Source of the DNA: Streptomyces hawaiiensis
GTDB taxonomy: Bacteria; Actinomycetota; Actinomycetes; Streptomycetales; Streptomycetaceae
DNA length: 64,000 nt
Direction: 5' to 3'
Assembly: GCF_004803895.1 (NCBI RefSeq)
Contig: NZ_CP021978.1
Coordinates: 6,200,001-6,264,000 of the forward strand
The notes under the pieces are model-generated. The model had not been told where the DNA came from. It made no database searches and worked only from the letters and a program-made list of their open reading frames with translations. Each line of letters begins with the position of its first letter. Positions within the stretch are counted from its first letter, which is position 1. This document shows, one piece after another, positions 9,701-16,880 of this stretch. The translations under genes and the position numbers were made by a program.

Positions 9701-10039
9701 GCACCCGGCCTGTGCCTCCTGGTCTCCGAGATGCCCGAGGCGAGCGCGGCCCGCCAGCGCCTCAACGCGGTCGCCTCCACGCTCGACGGCTTCGAACTCT
9801 CCCGCATCGACCTCGAACAACGCCGTGAGGGCGACGTCCTGGGCCAGGCCCAGTCGGGGGCCCGCACCAGCCTCAGAATGCTCGCGGTCATCGAGGACGA
9901 GGAGATCATCGCGGAGGCGAGGGAGGAGGCGACAGCCGTCGTGGCGGCCGACCCGGAGCTGACCGGCCTTCCCGGCCTGCGCACGGCTCTGGGCGCCCTT
10001 CTGGACGAGGAGAGAGAGCAGTACTTGGACAAGGGGTGA
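6797..10039 (+). CDS. recG: RecG branch-migration helicase, intein-containing precursor
   Basis: ATP-dependent DNA helicase that remodels stalled forks and Holliday junctions. Wedge/OB domain at about residues 60-160; the Walker A motif GEVGSGK is split after Lys311 by an intein, and the host sequence resumes with TMVALRAML. Then come DEQHRFG (DExH box) and the RecG motif region ending QLRGRVGRG. The precursor is 1,080 aa; removing 338 intein residues leaves 742, a normal actinobacterial RecG length. Without splicing the ATPase site would be broken, so activity should depend on it. ATG 6797 begins the conserved N-terminus; a GTG five codons upstream is the alternative. A dispersed repeat follows the stop. 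Confidence 0.96.
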   Translation: MDLVPALEEPLRQPLKSVLGPATAKVMAEHLGLLTVGDLLHHYPRRYEERGQLTHLADLPMDEHVTVVAQVADARLHSFASAKAPRGKGQRLEVTITDGSGRLQLVFFGAGVHKPHKELLPGTRAMFAGKVSVFNRRLQLAHPAYELLRGDPEESVETWAGALIPIYPATAKLESWKIGKAIQTVLPTAQEAVDPLPDGLRLGRGLVPLPEALLKIHRPHTKADIEDARSRLKWDEAFVLQVALARRRHADAQLPAVPRKPAPDGLLTAFDARLPFTLTDGQQRVSREIFDDLATDHPMHRLLQGEVGSGKAQPLDSLVLTPTGFRRMGDLRVGQEVVVPEGEIALIDGVFPQGERDVWRLVLSDGSSVECDDEHLWIVGTGRGWHRGQAPEVRTTREIRLDTLKADGSPKWYIPAARPVDLGGDAGLPLDPYLLGALLGDGSFRHDLRLSTIDEEIHDAVAAAVAPYCRLVPVTGGGRHHTIQLVERTGGVRNPVIQALRGLGLWGAASHATFVPDDFKNASIKDRLALLQGLMDTDGTVHTDDRGISLRSASHRLAEDVAWLVRSLGGRARVLPEQAAYTVSVALPDEYAPFRLTRKAERLRSRPKDNTFRRGIRAVEYVGRKPVQCISVAHPSRAYVTDNFTVTHNTMVALRAMLATVDAGGQAAMLAPTEVLAQQHHRSIVEMMGELAEGGMLGGAEQATKVVLLTGSMGTAARRHALLDLTTGEAGIVIGTHALIEDKVQFHDLGLVVVDEQHRFGVEQRDALRGKGKQPPHLLVMTATPIPRTVAMTVFGDLETSVLDQLPAGRSPIASHVVPAADKPHFLSRAWERVREEVENGHQAYVVCPRIGDEEDDAKKSGKKKPPESPEDAAEKRPPLAVLDVAEHLSKGPLQGLRVEVLHGRMHPDDKDAAMRRFAAGDTDVLVATTVIEVGVNVPNATAMVIMDADRFGVSQLHQLRGRVGRGSAPGLCLLVSEMPEASAARQRLNAVASTLDGFELSRIDLEQRREGDVLGQAQSGARTSLRMLAVIEDEEIIAEAREEATAVVAADPELTGLPGLRTALGALLDEEREQYLDKG
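7730..8743 (+). mobile_element. Class 3 intein with LAGLIDADG endonuclease in RecG P-loop
   Basis: In-frame 338-codon insertion between Lys and Thr of the RecG Walker A motif. It begins with Ala instead of the usual Cys/Ser and ends in Thr-His-Asn, with Thr as the first C-extein residue. Visible blocks: LTPTGFRRMGDLRVG (block A); DDEHLWIVG (block B, His64 and Trp66); LLGALLGDGSF and LLQGLMDTDGTV (the two LAGLIDADG helices, about residues 123-133 and 219-230); KPVQCISV (block F, Cys318); and FTVTHN (block G, Thr336, Asn338). Trp/Cys/Thr at these block positions with a non-nucleophilic first residue defines class 3 inteins, which splice through an internal Cys. Endonuclease acidic residues look intact, so it may still home. 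Confidence 0.93.
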
Positions 10040-10053
10040 GGATGACCGACTCT

Positions 10054-10115
10054 CCCTCAGGGGCGCGGGGCGTAATCCGTATGCGGCTACCGCCGCGGGG
10101 GCGCGACCAGCCAAA
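10054..10115 (+). repeat. Dispersed GC-rich repeat, copy A (after recG)
   Basis: About 62 bp running from the GGGGCGCGGGG core through TGCGGCTACCGCCGCG to GCGCGACCAGCCA. A second copy with roughly 80% identity lies inside smc at 20975-21037. From memory this word set (GGGGCGCGGGG...GCGACCAGCCA) is a very common intergenic repeat in Streptomyces chromosomes, often containing a small GCGGC/GCCGC hairpin as here. It occupies much of the recG-rsmD gap; its function is unknown. Confidence 0.75.
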
Positions 10116-10151
10116 CTGATACCTGAAGCCGCCCACGACCAAGGACCACAG

Positions 10152-10739
10152 ATGACCCGCGTGATCGCCGGTACAGCCGGCGGACGTCGCCTGGCCGTAC
10201 CCCCAGGCACCGGCACCCGCCCCACCTCCGACCGCGCACGCGAAGGTCTCTTCTCCACCTGGCAGTCCCTCCTCGGCGGCCCCCTGCAAGGCGAACGGGT
10301 CCTCGACCTCTACGCCGGATCAGGAGCCGTGGGGCTGGAAGCCCTCTCCCGGGGCGCCGGCCCCACCCTCCTCGTCGAAGCCGACGCCAAAGCCGTCCGC
10401 ACGGTCCGCGAGAACGTGAAGAGCCTTGGTCTCCCCGGCGCCGAGGTCAGAGCAGGCAAAGCGGAACAGATCATCCGCACCCCGCCCCCCGGCGAGCCGT
10501 ACGACCTCGTCTTCCTCGACCCCCCGTACGCCGTCACGGACGACGATCTTCGGGAGATCCTCCTCACACTCCGTACAGAGGGCTGGCTCGCGGAGGAAGC
10601 CCTCGTCACCGTGGAGCGCAGCACCAGAGGCGGTGAATTCCGTTGGCCCGAGGGTTTCGAACCCCTCCGGGCCCGCCGCTACGGCGAGGGAACGTTTTGG
10701 TACGGTCGCGCCGCCTCTACGTGCGAAGACGCACGATGA
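10152..10739 (+). CDS. rsmD: 16S rRNA (guanine-N2)-methyltransferase RsmD
   Basis: SAM-dependent methyltransferase that modifies G966 of 16S rRNA in the assembled small subunit. Begins [14 protein letters not shown]; the [13 protein letters not shown] segment near residue 30 is characteristic. SAM motif I is [15 protein letters not shown] near 55-70 and the catalytic motif is FLDPPY near 125. 195 aa, normal length. The ATG at 10152 has no alternative nearby. It ends 26 bp before coaD, which is the usual rsmD-coaD pairing in Gram-positive bacteria. Confidence 0.95.
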   Translation: MTRVIAGTAGGRRLAVPPGTGTRPTSDRAREGLFSTWQSLLGGPLQGERVLDLYAGSGAVGLEALSRGAGPTLLVEADAKAVRTVRENVKSLGLPGAEVRAGKAEQIIRTPPPGEPYDLVFLDPPYAVTDDDLREILLTLRTEGWLAEEALVTVERSTRGGEFRWPEGFEPLRARRYGEGTFWYGRAASTCEDAR

Positions 10740-10765
10740 CCGGACCGGAGAGCGAGGGATCACAA

Positions 10766-11245
10766 GTGCGCCGCGCCGTCTGTCCCGGGTCGTTCGACCC
10801 GATCACCAACGGACACCTCGACATCATCTCCCGCGCCTCCAGGCTGTACGACGAGGTCTACGTCGCGGTGATGATCAACCAGGCCAAGAAGGGCCTGTTC
10901 GAGATCGAGGAGCGGATCGACCTGATCCGCCAGGTCACCGCCGAGTACGGCAACGTGCGCGTGGAGGCCTTCCACGGCCTGCTCGTGGACTTCTGCAAGC
11001 AGCGCGAGATCCCCGCCATCGTCAAGGGTCTCCGGGCGGTCAGCGACTTCGACTATGAGTTGCAGATGGCCCAGATGAACAACGGCCTCTCGGGCGTGGA
11101 GACCCTCTTCATCCCCACCAACCCCACCTACAGCTTCCTGTCGTCCTCCCTGGTCAAGGAGGTCGCGACCTGGGGCGGCGACGTCTCCCACCTGGTGCCC
11201 GCGGAGGTCCTGGGGGTCCTCACCGAGCGCCTGAGGAGGGACTGA
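10766..11245 (+). CDS. coaD: Phosphopantetheine adenylyltransferase
   Basis: Fourth step of coenzyme A synthesis: transfers AMP from ATP to 4'-phosphopantetheine. Begins [21 protein letters not shown], with the nucleotidyltransferase TxGH signature as TNGH; a second conserved region [10 protein letters not shown] lies near the C-terminus. 159 aa, matching the family. I use the GTG at 10766, preceded by GCGAGGGA, because translation from the ATG at 10736 (overlapping the rsmD stop) would add ten non-conserved residues; that ATG remains possible. Confidence 0.95.
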   Translation: MRRAVCPGSFDPITNGHLDIISRASRLYDEVYVAVMINQAKKGLFEIEERIDLIRQVTAEYGNVRVEAFHGLLVDFCKQREIPAIVKGLRAVSDFDYELQMAQMNNGLSGVETLFIPTNPTYSFLSSSLVKEVATWGGDVSHLVPAEVLGVLTERLRRD

Positions 11246-11366
11246 ACCGGGCCCGGACGTCCACCCGGAGCCTGACTGCCCGTCACCCGGTGTTCCGGTG
11301 CCACCCCATGGCCGTACAGTCGTCCCGTCCGTCTCCAACGCATCTGTAGAGAGTGGCGAGCACACG

Positions 11367-12434
11367 GTGGACGTGCAGAAGAAGCTCGACGAGATCGTCT
11401 CCGCGGTCTCCGGCGCCCGGTCCATGCCCATGTCGGCCTCGTGCGTGGTCAACCGCGCCGACCTGCTCGCGATGCTGGAAGAGGTGCGCGCGGCGCTGCC
11501 CGACTCCCTCGCCCAGGCCCAGGAGCTGATCGGCGGCCGAGAGCAGATGGTCGAGCAGGCCCGCCAGGAGGCCCAGCGGATCATCGAGAGCGCGCACGCC
11601 GAGCGCGGTTCGCTGATCTCCGGCACCGAGGTCGCCCGCCGCTCCCAGGCCGAGGCCGACCGGATCCTCGCCGAGGCCCGCCAGGAGGCCGAGGAGATCC
11701 GCGCCGAGGCCGACGAGTACGTCGACTCCAAGCTCGCCAACTTCGAGGTCGTCCTCACCAAGACCCTGGGCTCCGTCGGCCGCGGCCGCGAGAAGCTCCT
11801 GGGCACCGGCCCCGGCACCGACGAGCAGGGCTACGAGGACGAGGACGCCCCCGAGCGCAGCCACGACCCGGAGACCCAGCGCCGCAGCGCCGACGAGTAC
11901 GTCGACGTCAAGCTCGGCGCCTTCGAGGCGGTCCTCGCCAAGACCCTGGACGCCGTCGGCCGCGGTCGGCAGAAGCTGCACGGCCGGATCGCCACCGACG
12001 ACCTCGGCGCCCTCGCCGACGACGCGAGCACCGTCCAGCACTCCAGCGACGCCGACTACCTCGCCGACCTGGCCGCCCCGGCCGAGCAGAAGCCCCCGGC
12101 CCAGCGGCCCGCCGAACAGCCGGACTACACACAGCCACAGCCCGCCTACGGCTACCAGCACCAGCCCGACCCCTACGCCGGCTACCCGCAGCAGGCCTAC
12201 GACTCCCAGCAGGACCCGTACGGCTACCAGCAGGCCGATCCCTACGCCTACCAGGGCTACGACCCCCAGCAGGCCCCCTACGACCCGCACCAGGTCCAGC
12301 AGCAGCCGCAGCATGCTTCACAGGCGCAACAGGGCCAGCAGGGGTACGCCCTCGACGAGACCAGTCTCTTCGACACCGGCATGATCAGCGCCGAGCAGTT
12401 GCGGGCCTACGAGCAGGGCCGCGGCCAGGGCTGA
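11367..12434 (+). CDS. DivIVA-like coiled-coil protein with internal duplication
   Basis: 355-aa cytoplasmic protein: an N-terminal region VDVQKKLDEIVSAV, a long Ala/Glu/Arg coiled coil (about residues 60-150), and a Gln/Tyr/Pro-rich low-complexity tail (about 250-330) built of repeats such as PYGYQQADPYAYQGYD. A 32-residue unit beginning ADEYVD and ending GRGREKLLG or GRGRQKLHG occurs twice (about residues 114-146 and 174-206), an internal duplication. Members of this locus are annotated as cell-division-initiation or DivIVA-like proteins in Streptomyces; the specific role is not established from sequence. Start is GTG 11367; the upstream ribosome site is weak. Confidence 0.82.
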   Translation: MDVQKKLDEIVSAVSGARSMPMSASCVVNRADLLAMLEEVRAALPDSLAQAQELIGGREQMVEQARQEAQRIIESAHAERGSLISGTEVARRSQAEADRILAEARQEAEEIRAEADEYVDSKLANFEVVLTKTLGSVGRGREKLLGTGPGTDEQGYEDEDAPERSHDPETQRRSADEYVDVKLGAFEAVLAKTLDAVGRGRQKLHGRIATDDLGALADDASTVQHSSDADYLADLAAPAEQKPPAQRPAEQPDYTQPQPAYGYQHQPDPYAGYPQQAYDSQQDPYGYQQADPYAYQGYDPQQAPYDPHQVQQQPQHASQAQQGQQGYALDETSLFDTGMISAEQLRAYEQGRGQG

Positions 12435-12559
12435 ATACCGGATTGGGCCGACGGCGAAAGGTCCAGTATCCTGGCTCTTCGGTCGCGCGTACGTCCGCGA
12501 TCAACGCTGCCCGGGAACACCGAAGGGCGGCGTCCCCGCTCAGCAGATCGAAAGCAGGA

Positions 12560-13204
12560 ATGGTTCTGAACGCCCGCCTCGACCACCGCAACCCCCTCGT
12601 GTTCGACACACACGAGCTGGGTCGGCGGCCTGGTGCGCAGCAGCGCCTGACTCGCACGGTCGACGCTCCCCAGGACCTCGGTCTCAAGGGAGTCATCGGA
12701 GTGCCGGAAGGCGCCCCGGTGGAGCTCGAACTCCGCCTGGAGTCGGTCATGGAAGGGGTGCTCGTCACAGGCACCGCCCGTGCCTCGGCCGAGGGGGAGT
12801 GCGTAAGGTGTCTGGAGCCGCTCGAGCAGCAGCTCGCAGCGGAGTTCCAGGAGATGTTCTCGTACCCTGACGCCGACGACCGGGGCCGCGTGATCGCGGA
12901 ACCGGGCGACGACGCCGAGGACGACGAGGACAGGCTCTTCCTCGAGGACGGCTTGTTCGACCTCGAGCCCGTGCTGCGTGATGCGGTGGTGCTCGCACTG
13001 CCGATGCAGCCGGTGTGCCGGGAAGACTGCCCCGGTCTGTGTGCCGAGTGTGGCGCGCGGCTGGCGGACGACCCGGACCACCACCACGACGCCGTCGACA
13101 TCCGTTGGGCGGCATTGCAGGGACTCGCCGGCACCATGAAGGACGGCGAGAAGGACGAGATGAGCGGCGCCGAAGCGGGCGTCGACGAGAAGCAGGAGAA
13201 GTAG
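12560..13204 (+). CDS. DUF177 (YceD-like) protein upstream of rpmF
   Basis: 214-aa member of the DUF177/YceD family, which is almost always encoded next to rpmF; plant and bacterial members are linked to 23S rRNA accumulation, the exact activity being unsettled. Features: [15 protein letters not shown] at the N-terminus, [11 protein letters not shown] near residue 80 and a C-terminal cysteine cluster [13 protein letters not shown] near 155-167 that probably binds metal. ATG 12560 follows GCAGGA. The gap to rpmF is 2 bp, so they are certainly co-transcribed. Confidence 0.9.
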   Translation: MVLNARLDHRNPLVFDTHELGRRPGAQQRLTRTVDAPQDLGLKGVIGVPEGAPVELELRLESVMEGVLVTGTARASAEGECVRCLEPLEQQLAAEFQEMFSYPDADDRGRVIAEPGDDAEDDEDRLFLEDGLFDLEPVLRDAVVLALPMQPVCREDCPGLCAECGARLADDPDHHHDAVDIRWAALQGLAGTMKDGEKDEMSGAEAGVDEKQEK

Positions 13205-13206
13205 CC

Positions 13207-13380
13207 GTGGCTGTTCCGAAGCGGAAGATGTCGCGCAGCAACACGCGCCACCGCCGGTCGCAGTGGAAGGCTGCGGTCCCCACCCTGGTTGCGTGCGAGC
13301 GCTGCCACGAGCCCAAGCAGCAGCACATCGCGTGCCCGTCGTGCGGCACTTACAACAAGCGCCAGGTCCTCGAGGTCTGA
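13207..13380 (+). CDS. rpmF: 50S ribosomal protein L32
   Basis: Small basic large-subunit ribosomal protein, 57 aa, [16 protein letters not shown] at the N-terminus. The zinc-ribbon form is kept: CERC near residue 30 and CPSC near 43, so this is the zinc-dependent paralogue type. GTG start two bases after the DUF177 stop. Followed 19 bp later by rnc. Confidence 0.96.
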   Translation: MAVPKRKMSRSNTRHRRSQWKAAVPTLVACERCHEPKQQHIACPSCGTYNKRQVLEV

Positions 13381-13399
13381 GCGGCTGGTGAGAGGCACT

Positions 13400-14239
13400 G
13401 TGTCCACGCCTAAGAACAAGTCTTCCCGTGTGAGCGGGAGTGCTCCGGCGGACAACAACCAGGCCTCGTCCCACACGCTTCTGGAAGGGCGGCTCGGCTA
13501 CAAGCTCGAGTCCGCCCTTCTGGTACGCGCACTGACCCACCGGTCGTACGCATACGAGAACGGCGGTCTGCCGACCAACGAGCGCCTGGAGTTCCTCGGG
13601 GACTCCGTCCTCGGCCTCGTGGTCACGGACACGCTGTACCGCACCCACCCCGACCTGCCAGAAGGCCAACTGGCCAAGCTGCGGGCCGCGGTGGTGAACT
13701 CGCGTGCGCTCGCCGAAGTGGGCCGCGGGCTCGACCTGGGCTCCTTCATCCGGCTCGGCCGCGGTGAAGAGGGCACGGGCGGGCGGGACAAGGCGTCCAT
13801 CCTTGCCGACACCCTGGAAGCGGTGATCGGCGCGGTCTATCTCGACCAGGGGCTGGACTCGGCGGCGGAGCTGGTACACCGCCTGTTCGACCCCCTGATC
13901 GAGAAGTCCTCGAACCTCGGAGCCGGCCTGGACTGGAAGACCAGTCTCCAGGAGCTCACCGCGAGCGAGGGGCTCGGCGTTCCCGAGTACCTGGTCACGG
14001 AGACCGGCCCCGACCACGAGAAGACCTTCACTGCTGCCGCCCGCGTCGGAGGCGTCTCGTACGGCACCGGCACCGGCCGCAGCAAGAAGGAGGCGGAGCA
14101 GCAGGCCGCCGAGTCCGCATGGCGGTCCATCCGGGCCGCGGCGGACGAGCGCGCCAAGGCGGCGAAAGACGCCGAGGCGACGCAGACGGCAGCGGCTCAA
14201 GCCGCCCACACGGCCGTCGACGGCAGCGTCGACGGCTGA
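13400..14239 (+). CDS. rnc: Ribonuclease III
   Basis: Double-strand-specific endoribonuclease that processes rRNA and mRNA; in S. coelicolor the orthologue (absB) globally affects antibiotic production. The catalytic signature [16 protein letters not shown] lies near residue 60, with the second acidic cluster [13 protein letters not shown] near 140, then a dsRNA-binding domain (about 185-250, ending [18 protein letters not shown]). A C-terminal Ala-rich tail follows. 279 aa from GTG 13400, which has AGAGG at good spacing; a GTG four codons upstream is the alternative. A strong hairpin follows the gene. Confidence 0.95.
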   Translation: MSTPKNKSSRVSGSAPADNNQASSHTLLEGRLGYKLESALLVRALTHRSYAYENGGLPTNERLEFLGDSVLGLVVTDTLYRTHPDLPEGQLAKLRAAVVNSRALAEVGRGLDLGSFIRLGRGEEGTGGRDKASILADTLEAVIGAVYLDQGLDSAAELVHRLFDPLIEKSSNLGAGLDWKTSLQELTASEGLGVPEYLVTETGPDHEKTFTAAARVGGVSYGTGTGRSKKEAEQQAAESAWRSIRAAADERAKAAKDAEATQTAAAQAAHTAVDGSVDG

Positions 14240-14281
14240 CAGCCGCCCGCCCTCACCCGGCGGCCGGCCCAGCACAGCGCA

Positions 14282-14318
14282 CCTGAGCGCCCGCCCCTGC
14301 CGGGGGCGGGCGCTCGGG
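14282..14318 (+). terminator. Intrinsic terminator-like hairpin after rnc
   Basis: A perfect 13-bp stem, GAGCGCCCGCCCC pairing with GGGGCGGGCGCTC around a 5-base loop, extended by further weaker pairs. No U-tract follows, as is common in Streptomyces. It separates the DUF177-rpmF-rnc operon from mutM. Confidence 0.7.
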
Positions 14319-14348
14319 TCATCCGCAGGCTTGTGACGGGGGACCCCC

Positions 14349-15209
14349 ATGCCCGAGTTGCCCGAGGTCGAGGTCGTACGGCGCGGACTTCAGCGGTGGG
14401 TCGCCCACCGCACCGTCGCCGAGACCGAGGTGCTGCACCCGCGCGCCGTACGCCGCCACCTCGCGGGCGCCGACGACTTCGCGCACCGCCTGAAGGGCCA
14501 CCGCATCGGCGTGCCCAGCCGCCGCGGCAAGTACCTGTGGCTGCCCCTGGAGGACACGGACCAGTCGATCCTGGCCCACCTCGGCATGAGCGGCCAGCTC
14601 CTGGTCCAGCCGCACACGGCCCCGGACGAGAAGCACCTGCGCGTCCGCGTCCGCTTCACCGACGCCCTGGACACCGAACTCCGCTTCGTCGACCAGCGCA
14701 CCTTCGGCGGCCTCTCGCTGCACGAGAACACCCCCGACGGCCTGCCCGACGTCATCGCGCACATCGCCCGCGACCCGCTGGATCCGCTCTTCGACGACGA
14801 GGCCTTCCACCGGGCGCTGCGCCGCAAGCGGTCCACGATCAAGCGGGCCCTGCTCGACCAGTCGCTGATCAGCGGCGTCGGCAACATCTACGCGGACGAG
14901 GCCCTGTGGCGCGCCCGCATCCACTACGAGCACCCCACAGCGACCTTCACGCGCCCGCGCACCCTGATGCTCCTGGGCCATGTGCGGGACGTGATGAACG
15001 CGGCCCTCGCGGTGGGCGGCACCAGCTTCGACAGCCTGTACGTCAACGTCAACGGTGAGTCGGGCTACTTCGACCGGTCGCTCGACGCGTACGGCCGCGA
15101 GGGCCTGCCCTGCCGGCGCTGCGGCACGCCCATGCGGCGGCGGCCCTGGATGAACCGGTCGAGCTACTACTGCCCGAAGTGCCAGCGGCCGCCGCGGATC
15201 ACGCCCTAG
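14349..15209 (+). CDS. mutM: Formamidopyrimidine-DNA glycosylase
   Basis: Base-excision repair glycosylase/AP lyase for oxidised purines. Starts [14 protein letters not shown], giving the catalytic N-terminal Pro2 and Glu3; SRRGKYLW near residue 57 and the conserved helix-two-turn-helix [11 protein letters not shown] near 175 are present. C-terminal zinc finger CRRCG...YYCPKC at about 257-277. 286 aa. The 3' end overlaps the convergent HxlR-family gene by 11 bp. Confidence 0.96.
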   Translation: MPELPEVEVVRRGLQRWVAHRTVAETEVLHPRAVRRHLAGADDFAHRLKGHRIGVPSRRGKYLWLPLEDTDQSILAHLGMSGQLLVQPHTAPDEKHLRVRVRFTDALDTELRFVDQRTFGGLSLHENTPDGLPDVIAHIARDPLDPLFDDEAFHRALRRKRSTIKRALLDQSLISGVGNIYADEALWRARIHYEHPTATFTRPRTLMLLGHVRDVMNAALAVGGTSFDSLYVNVNGESGYFDRSLDAYGREGLPCRRCGTPMRRRPWMNRSSYYCPKCQRPPRITP

Positions 15210-15597
15210 CGAAGTCGTACCGCTCGCGCGCGGCCAGGACCTCGTCCATGCTGCCCTCCACGCAGTGGATCAGGGCGAGCAGCCGCTCCGCCACGGCGTG
15301 CCCCAGCGGCGTCAGTTCGTAGTCCACCCGGGGCGGATTGGTCGGCTGGGCCTCGCGGTGGACCAGGCCGTCGCGCTCCAGGGCGTGCAGCGTCTGGGAC
15401 AGCATCTTCTCGCTCACCCCGTCGACGCGGCGGCGCAGCTCGTTGAAGCGCAGCGAGCCCTCGTACAGGGCGCCGAGCGCGAGGCCGCCCCAGCGGCCCG
15501 TGACGTGCTCCAGCGTGCCGCGCGACGGACAGGCCTTGGCGAACACGTTGTACGGGAGGTCGTCGAGCCCCTCCGTGAGCTCCTGGGTGGTGGTCAT
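15199..15597 (-). CDS. HxlR-family transcriptional regulator
   Basis: 132-aa winged-helix regulator of the HxlR/MarR-like type, acting as a dimer on DNA. Family hallmarks: [19 protein letters not shown] near residues 23-41 with a conserved Cys23 (redox or electrophile sensing in relatives), the recognition-helix region [25 protein letters not shown], and the wing around [10 protein letters not shown]. Its promoter region contains CTAAC/GTTAG inverted repeats (15622-15655), consistent with autoregulation. No obvious divergent target: the next gene is a small secreted protein. Confidence 0.9.
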   Translation of the reverse strand: MTTTQELTEGLDDLPYNVFAKACPSRGTLEHVTGRWGGLALGALYEGSLRFNELRRRVDGVSEKMLSQTLHALERDGLVHREAQPTNPPRVDYELTPLGHAVAERLLALIHCVEGSMDEVLAARERYDFARA

Positions 15598-15621
15598 ATG
15601 CCCAGCCTACGCCAGCGCAGC

Positions 15622-15655
15622 GCTAACCGACAGGTTGCACTAACCAGAAGTTAGC
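15622..15655. promoter_or_regulatory. Putative HxlR operator
   Basis: CTAAC-cagaa-GTTAG forms a perfect 5+5 inverted repeat at 15640-15654, with another CTAAC in the same orientation 17 bp earlier. It lies 25-58 bp upstream of the HxlR gene start. Assignment as its autoregulatory site is inference. Confidence 0.5.
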
Positions 15656-15820
15656 AAGGGTCTGGCCGCCGGCCTGGGCTTTCCGTCGGCGTTGTCATCC
15701 AGGCGGCCACTGCACGGCCGCAATTAGATGCCTGAACGGACAGGCGAGTCACCTTACTTTAATATAAGGATGCAATTCCGCGCCTTGGGTATCTTTTTGC
15801 TTTCGACGGAAGAGGGGTAA

Positions 15821-16210
15821 ATGCAGCTATTCAAGGGAATTCAAGGTTTTGGGGCGGCTGCGACCGTAGCGGCCCTTGCCGGATCGATGCTGTTCACGGG
15901 GACGGGAACCGCTCAAGCGGCTTCGGGGTGCGCCGGAACCAAGATTGATCACGTGTCCTTCGATACCGGCTGGGCAGACCTCTATTACAGCAATGGTTAT
16001 AACTGCGCCGTTGCCACCTCGCGCACTCCTGGGGTCAAGTTGCGCATGAAGGTGTGGATTGAGGTGCTCGGGGGGACAAAGGTCACAGACTCGGGCTACT
16101 ACACTCAGTACGCTGGTCCCGTGAAAATCTATGCCGCAGGGTCGTGCGTACGATTTGGTGGGGAAATCGGAACCACCGGCGACAATACCGACTGGGGCCA
16201 CTGTGGTTGA
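15821..16210 (+). CDS. Small secreted Cys-containing protein (SapA-like?)
   Basis: 129 aa. Clear Sec signal peptide: GIQGFGAAATVAALAGSMLFTG then cleavage after TAQAA (about residue 34). The mature part is short, with four cysteines (CAG near 37, CAV near 62, SCVR and GHC near the C-terminus) that could form two disulfides, and many Gly/Tyr/Thr. Length and layout resemble Streptomyces spore-associated protein A types, but I cannot confirm homology. Base composition is visibly lower in GC than the flanking core genes (ATTCAAGG, TATTACAGCAATGG), suggesting acquisition. Ribosome site GAAGAGGGG precedes ATG 15821. Confidence 0.75.
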   Translation: MQLFKGIQGFGAAATVAALAGSMLFTGTGTAQAASGCAGTKIDHVSFDTGWADLYYSNGYNCAVATSRTPGVKLRMKVWIEVLGGTKVTDSGYYTQYAGPVKIYAAGSCVRFGGEIGTTGDNTDWGHCG

Positions 16211-16321
16211 CGCTGTTCGGTCGAGTAGTTCGACCAGCGGCTGATCTGCTGTTCCCGTTTTCGCAGGCCGAACTGTCTGGGGCAGCGCAGCGGCTTCGAA
16301 CTGGTGCTGCCCGGGTCGAAT

Positions 16322-16400
16322 GATCATGGCCCCGTGAGCTTGCGTCGCGTCGGGCAGTTCGTGGACTTGCCCGGTAAAGCACGACGTTGGGGCCATGATC
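16322..16400. repeat. Nested inverted repeat in mutM-CAP intergenic scar
   Basis: GATCATGGCCCC (16322-16333) and its exact complement GGGGCCATGATC (16389-16400) bracket 55 bp that itself contains the hairpin CGGGCA/TGCCCG (16351-16373). It could be a degenerate mobile-element end or a structured RNA. There is no recognisable transposase. The whole 16211-16880 stretch shows no convincing intact gene. Confidence 0.55.
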
Positions 16401-16511
16401 TTAGAGGCTCGCCCCAAAGTGGCTGCCTATAGCCGTGGAGCCGACCGCACCAGCAACAGAGGGTTTCCCCCGTCCCACGCCCCCGCTGCCGCTAGCGGGC
16501 CTTGATGATGT

Positions 16512-16552
16512 AGAAACCTGTAACTCGATGAGGTAGAGAAACCTGTAACTCG
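16512..16552. repeat. 16-bp direct repeat pair
   Basis: AGAAACCTGTAACTCG occurs at 16512-16527 and again at 16537-16552 with a 25-bp period. No further copies are adjacent. Origin unknown; it sits in the gene-poor scar upstream of the CAP-domain gene. Confidence 0.6.
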
Positions 16553-16581
16553 TGCCCTGGCGGCCTCGTGGTCCCGGCTAT

Positions 16582-16830
16582 GAGCGGTCTAGCTCCGATT
16601 GCAGCGTCTTAAGGGCGGGCTCCGGATCCCCGACGTAGACAAGGTGCCGCTCGTCGGGCTCCGGGGCCGCGAATCGCTAGATCGAGTTCGGATCGTCCTC
16701 GTGCCGGACATACCGCTTGCTGACGCGGGACCACAGCTCTTCGTGACTCACCTCTGGGCAGACCACTTCTATGCCTCGGTGCTGCGCCGCCGTGGACCGC
16801 ATCTTCTCGGAGGCGGAACCCGCCGTTGAC
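16582..16830 (-). pseudogene. Possible decayed ORF with in-frame stop
   Basis: Reading the minus strand from about 16830, an open frame encodes STAAQHRGIEVVCPEV, SHEELWSRVSKRYVRHED and DPNSI, meets a single TAG at about 16679, then continues in the same frame as RFAAPEPDERHLVYVGDP and EPALKTLQSELD. Charged, protein-like composition on both sides of the stop suggests one former gene broken by a nonsense change. I do not recognise the family. Low confidence; it could be a chance frame. Confidence 0.3.
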
Positions 16831-16880
16831 GGCCCGGAGACGGCCCACGAGGGTGCCTAACCGTCTGACCTGCGATTATC

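Noticed and set aside
16599-16829. Plus-strand 76-aa frame
   Set aside because: No ribosome site, no family features, and the opposite strand shows a more protein-like though broken frame.
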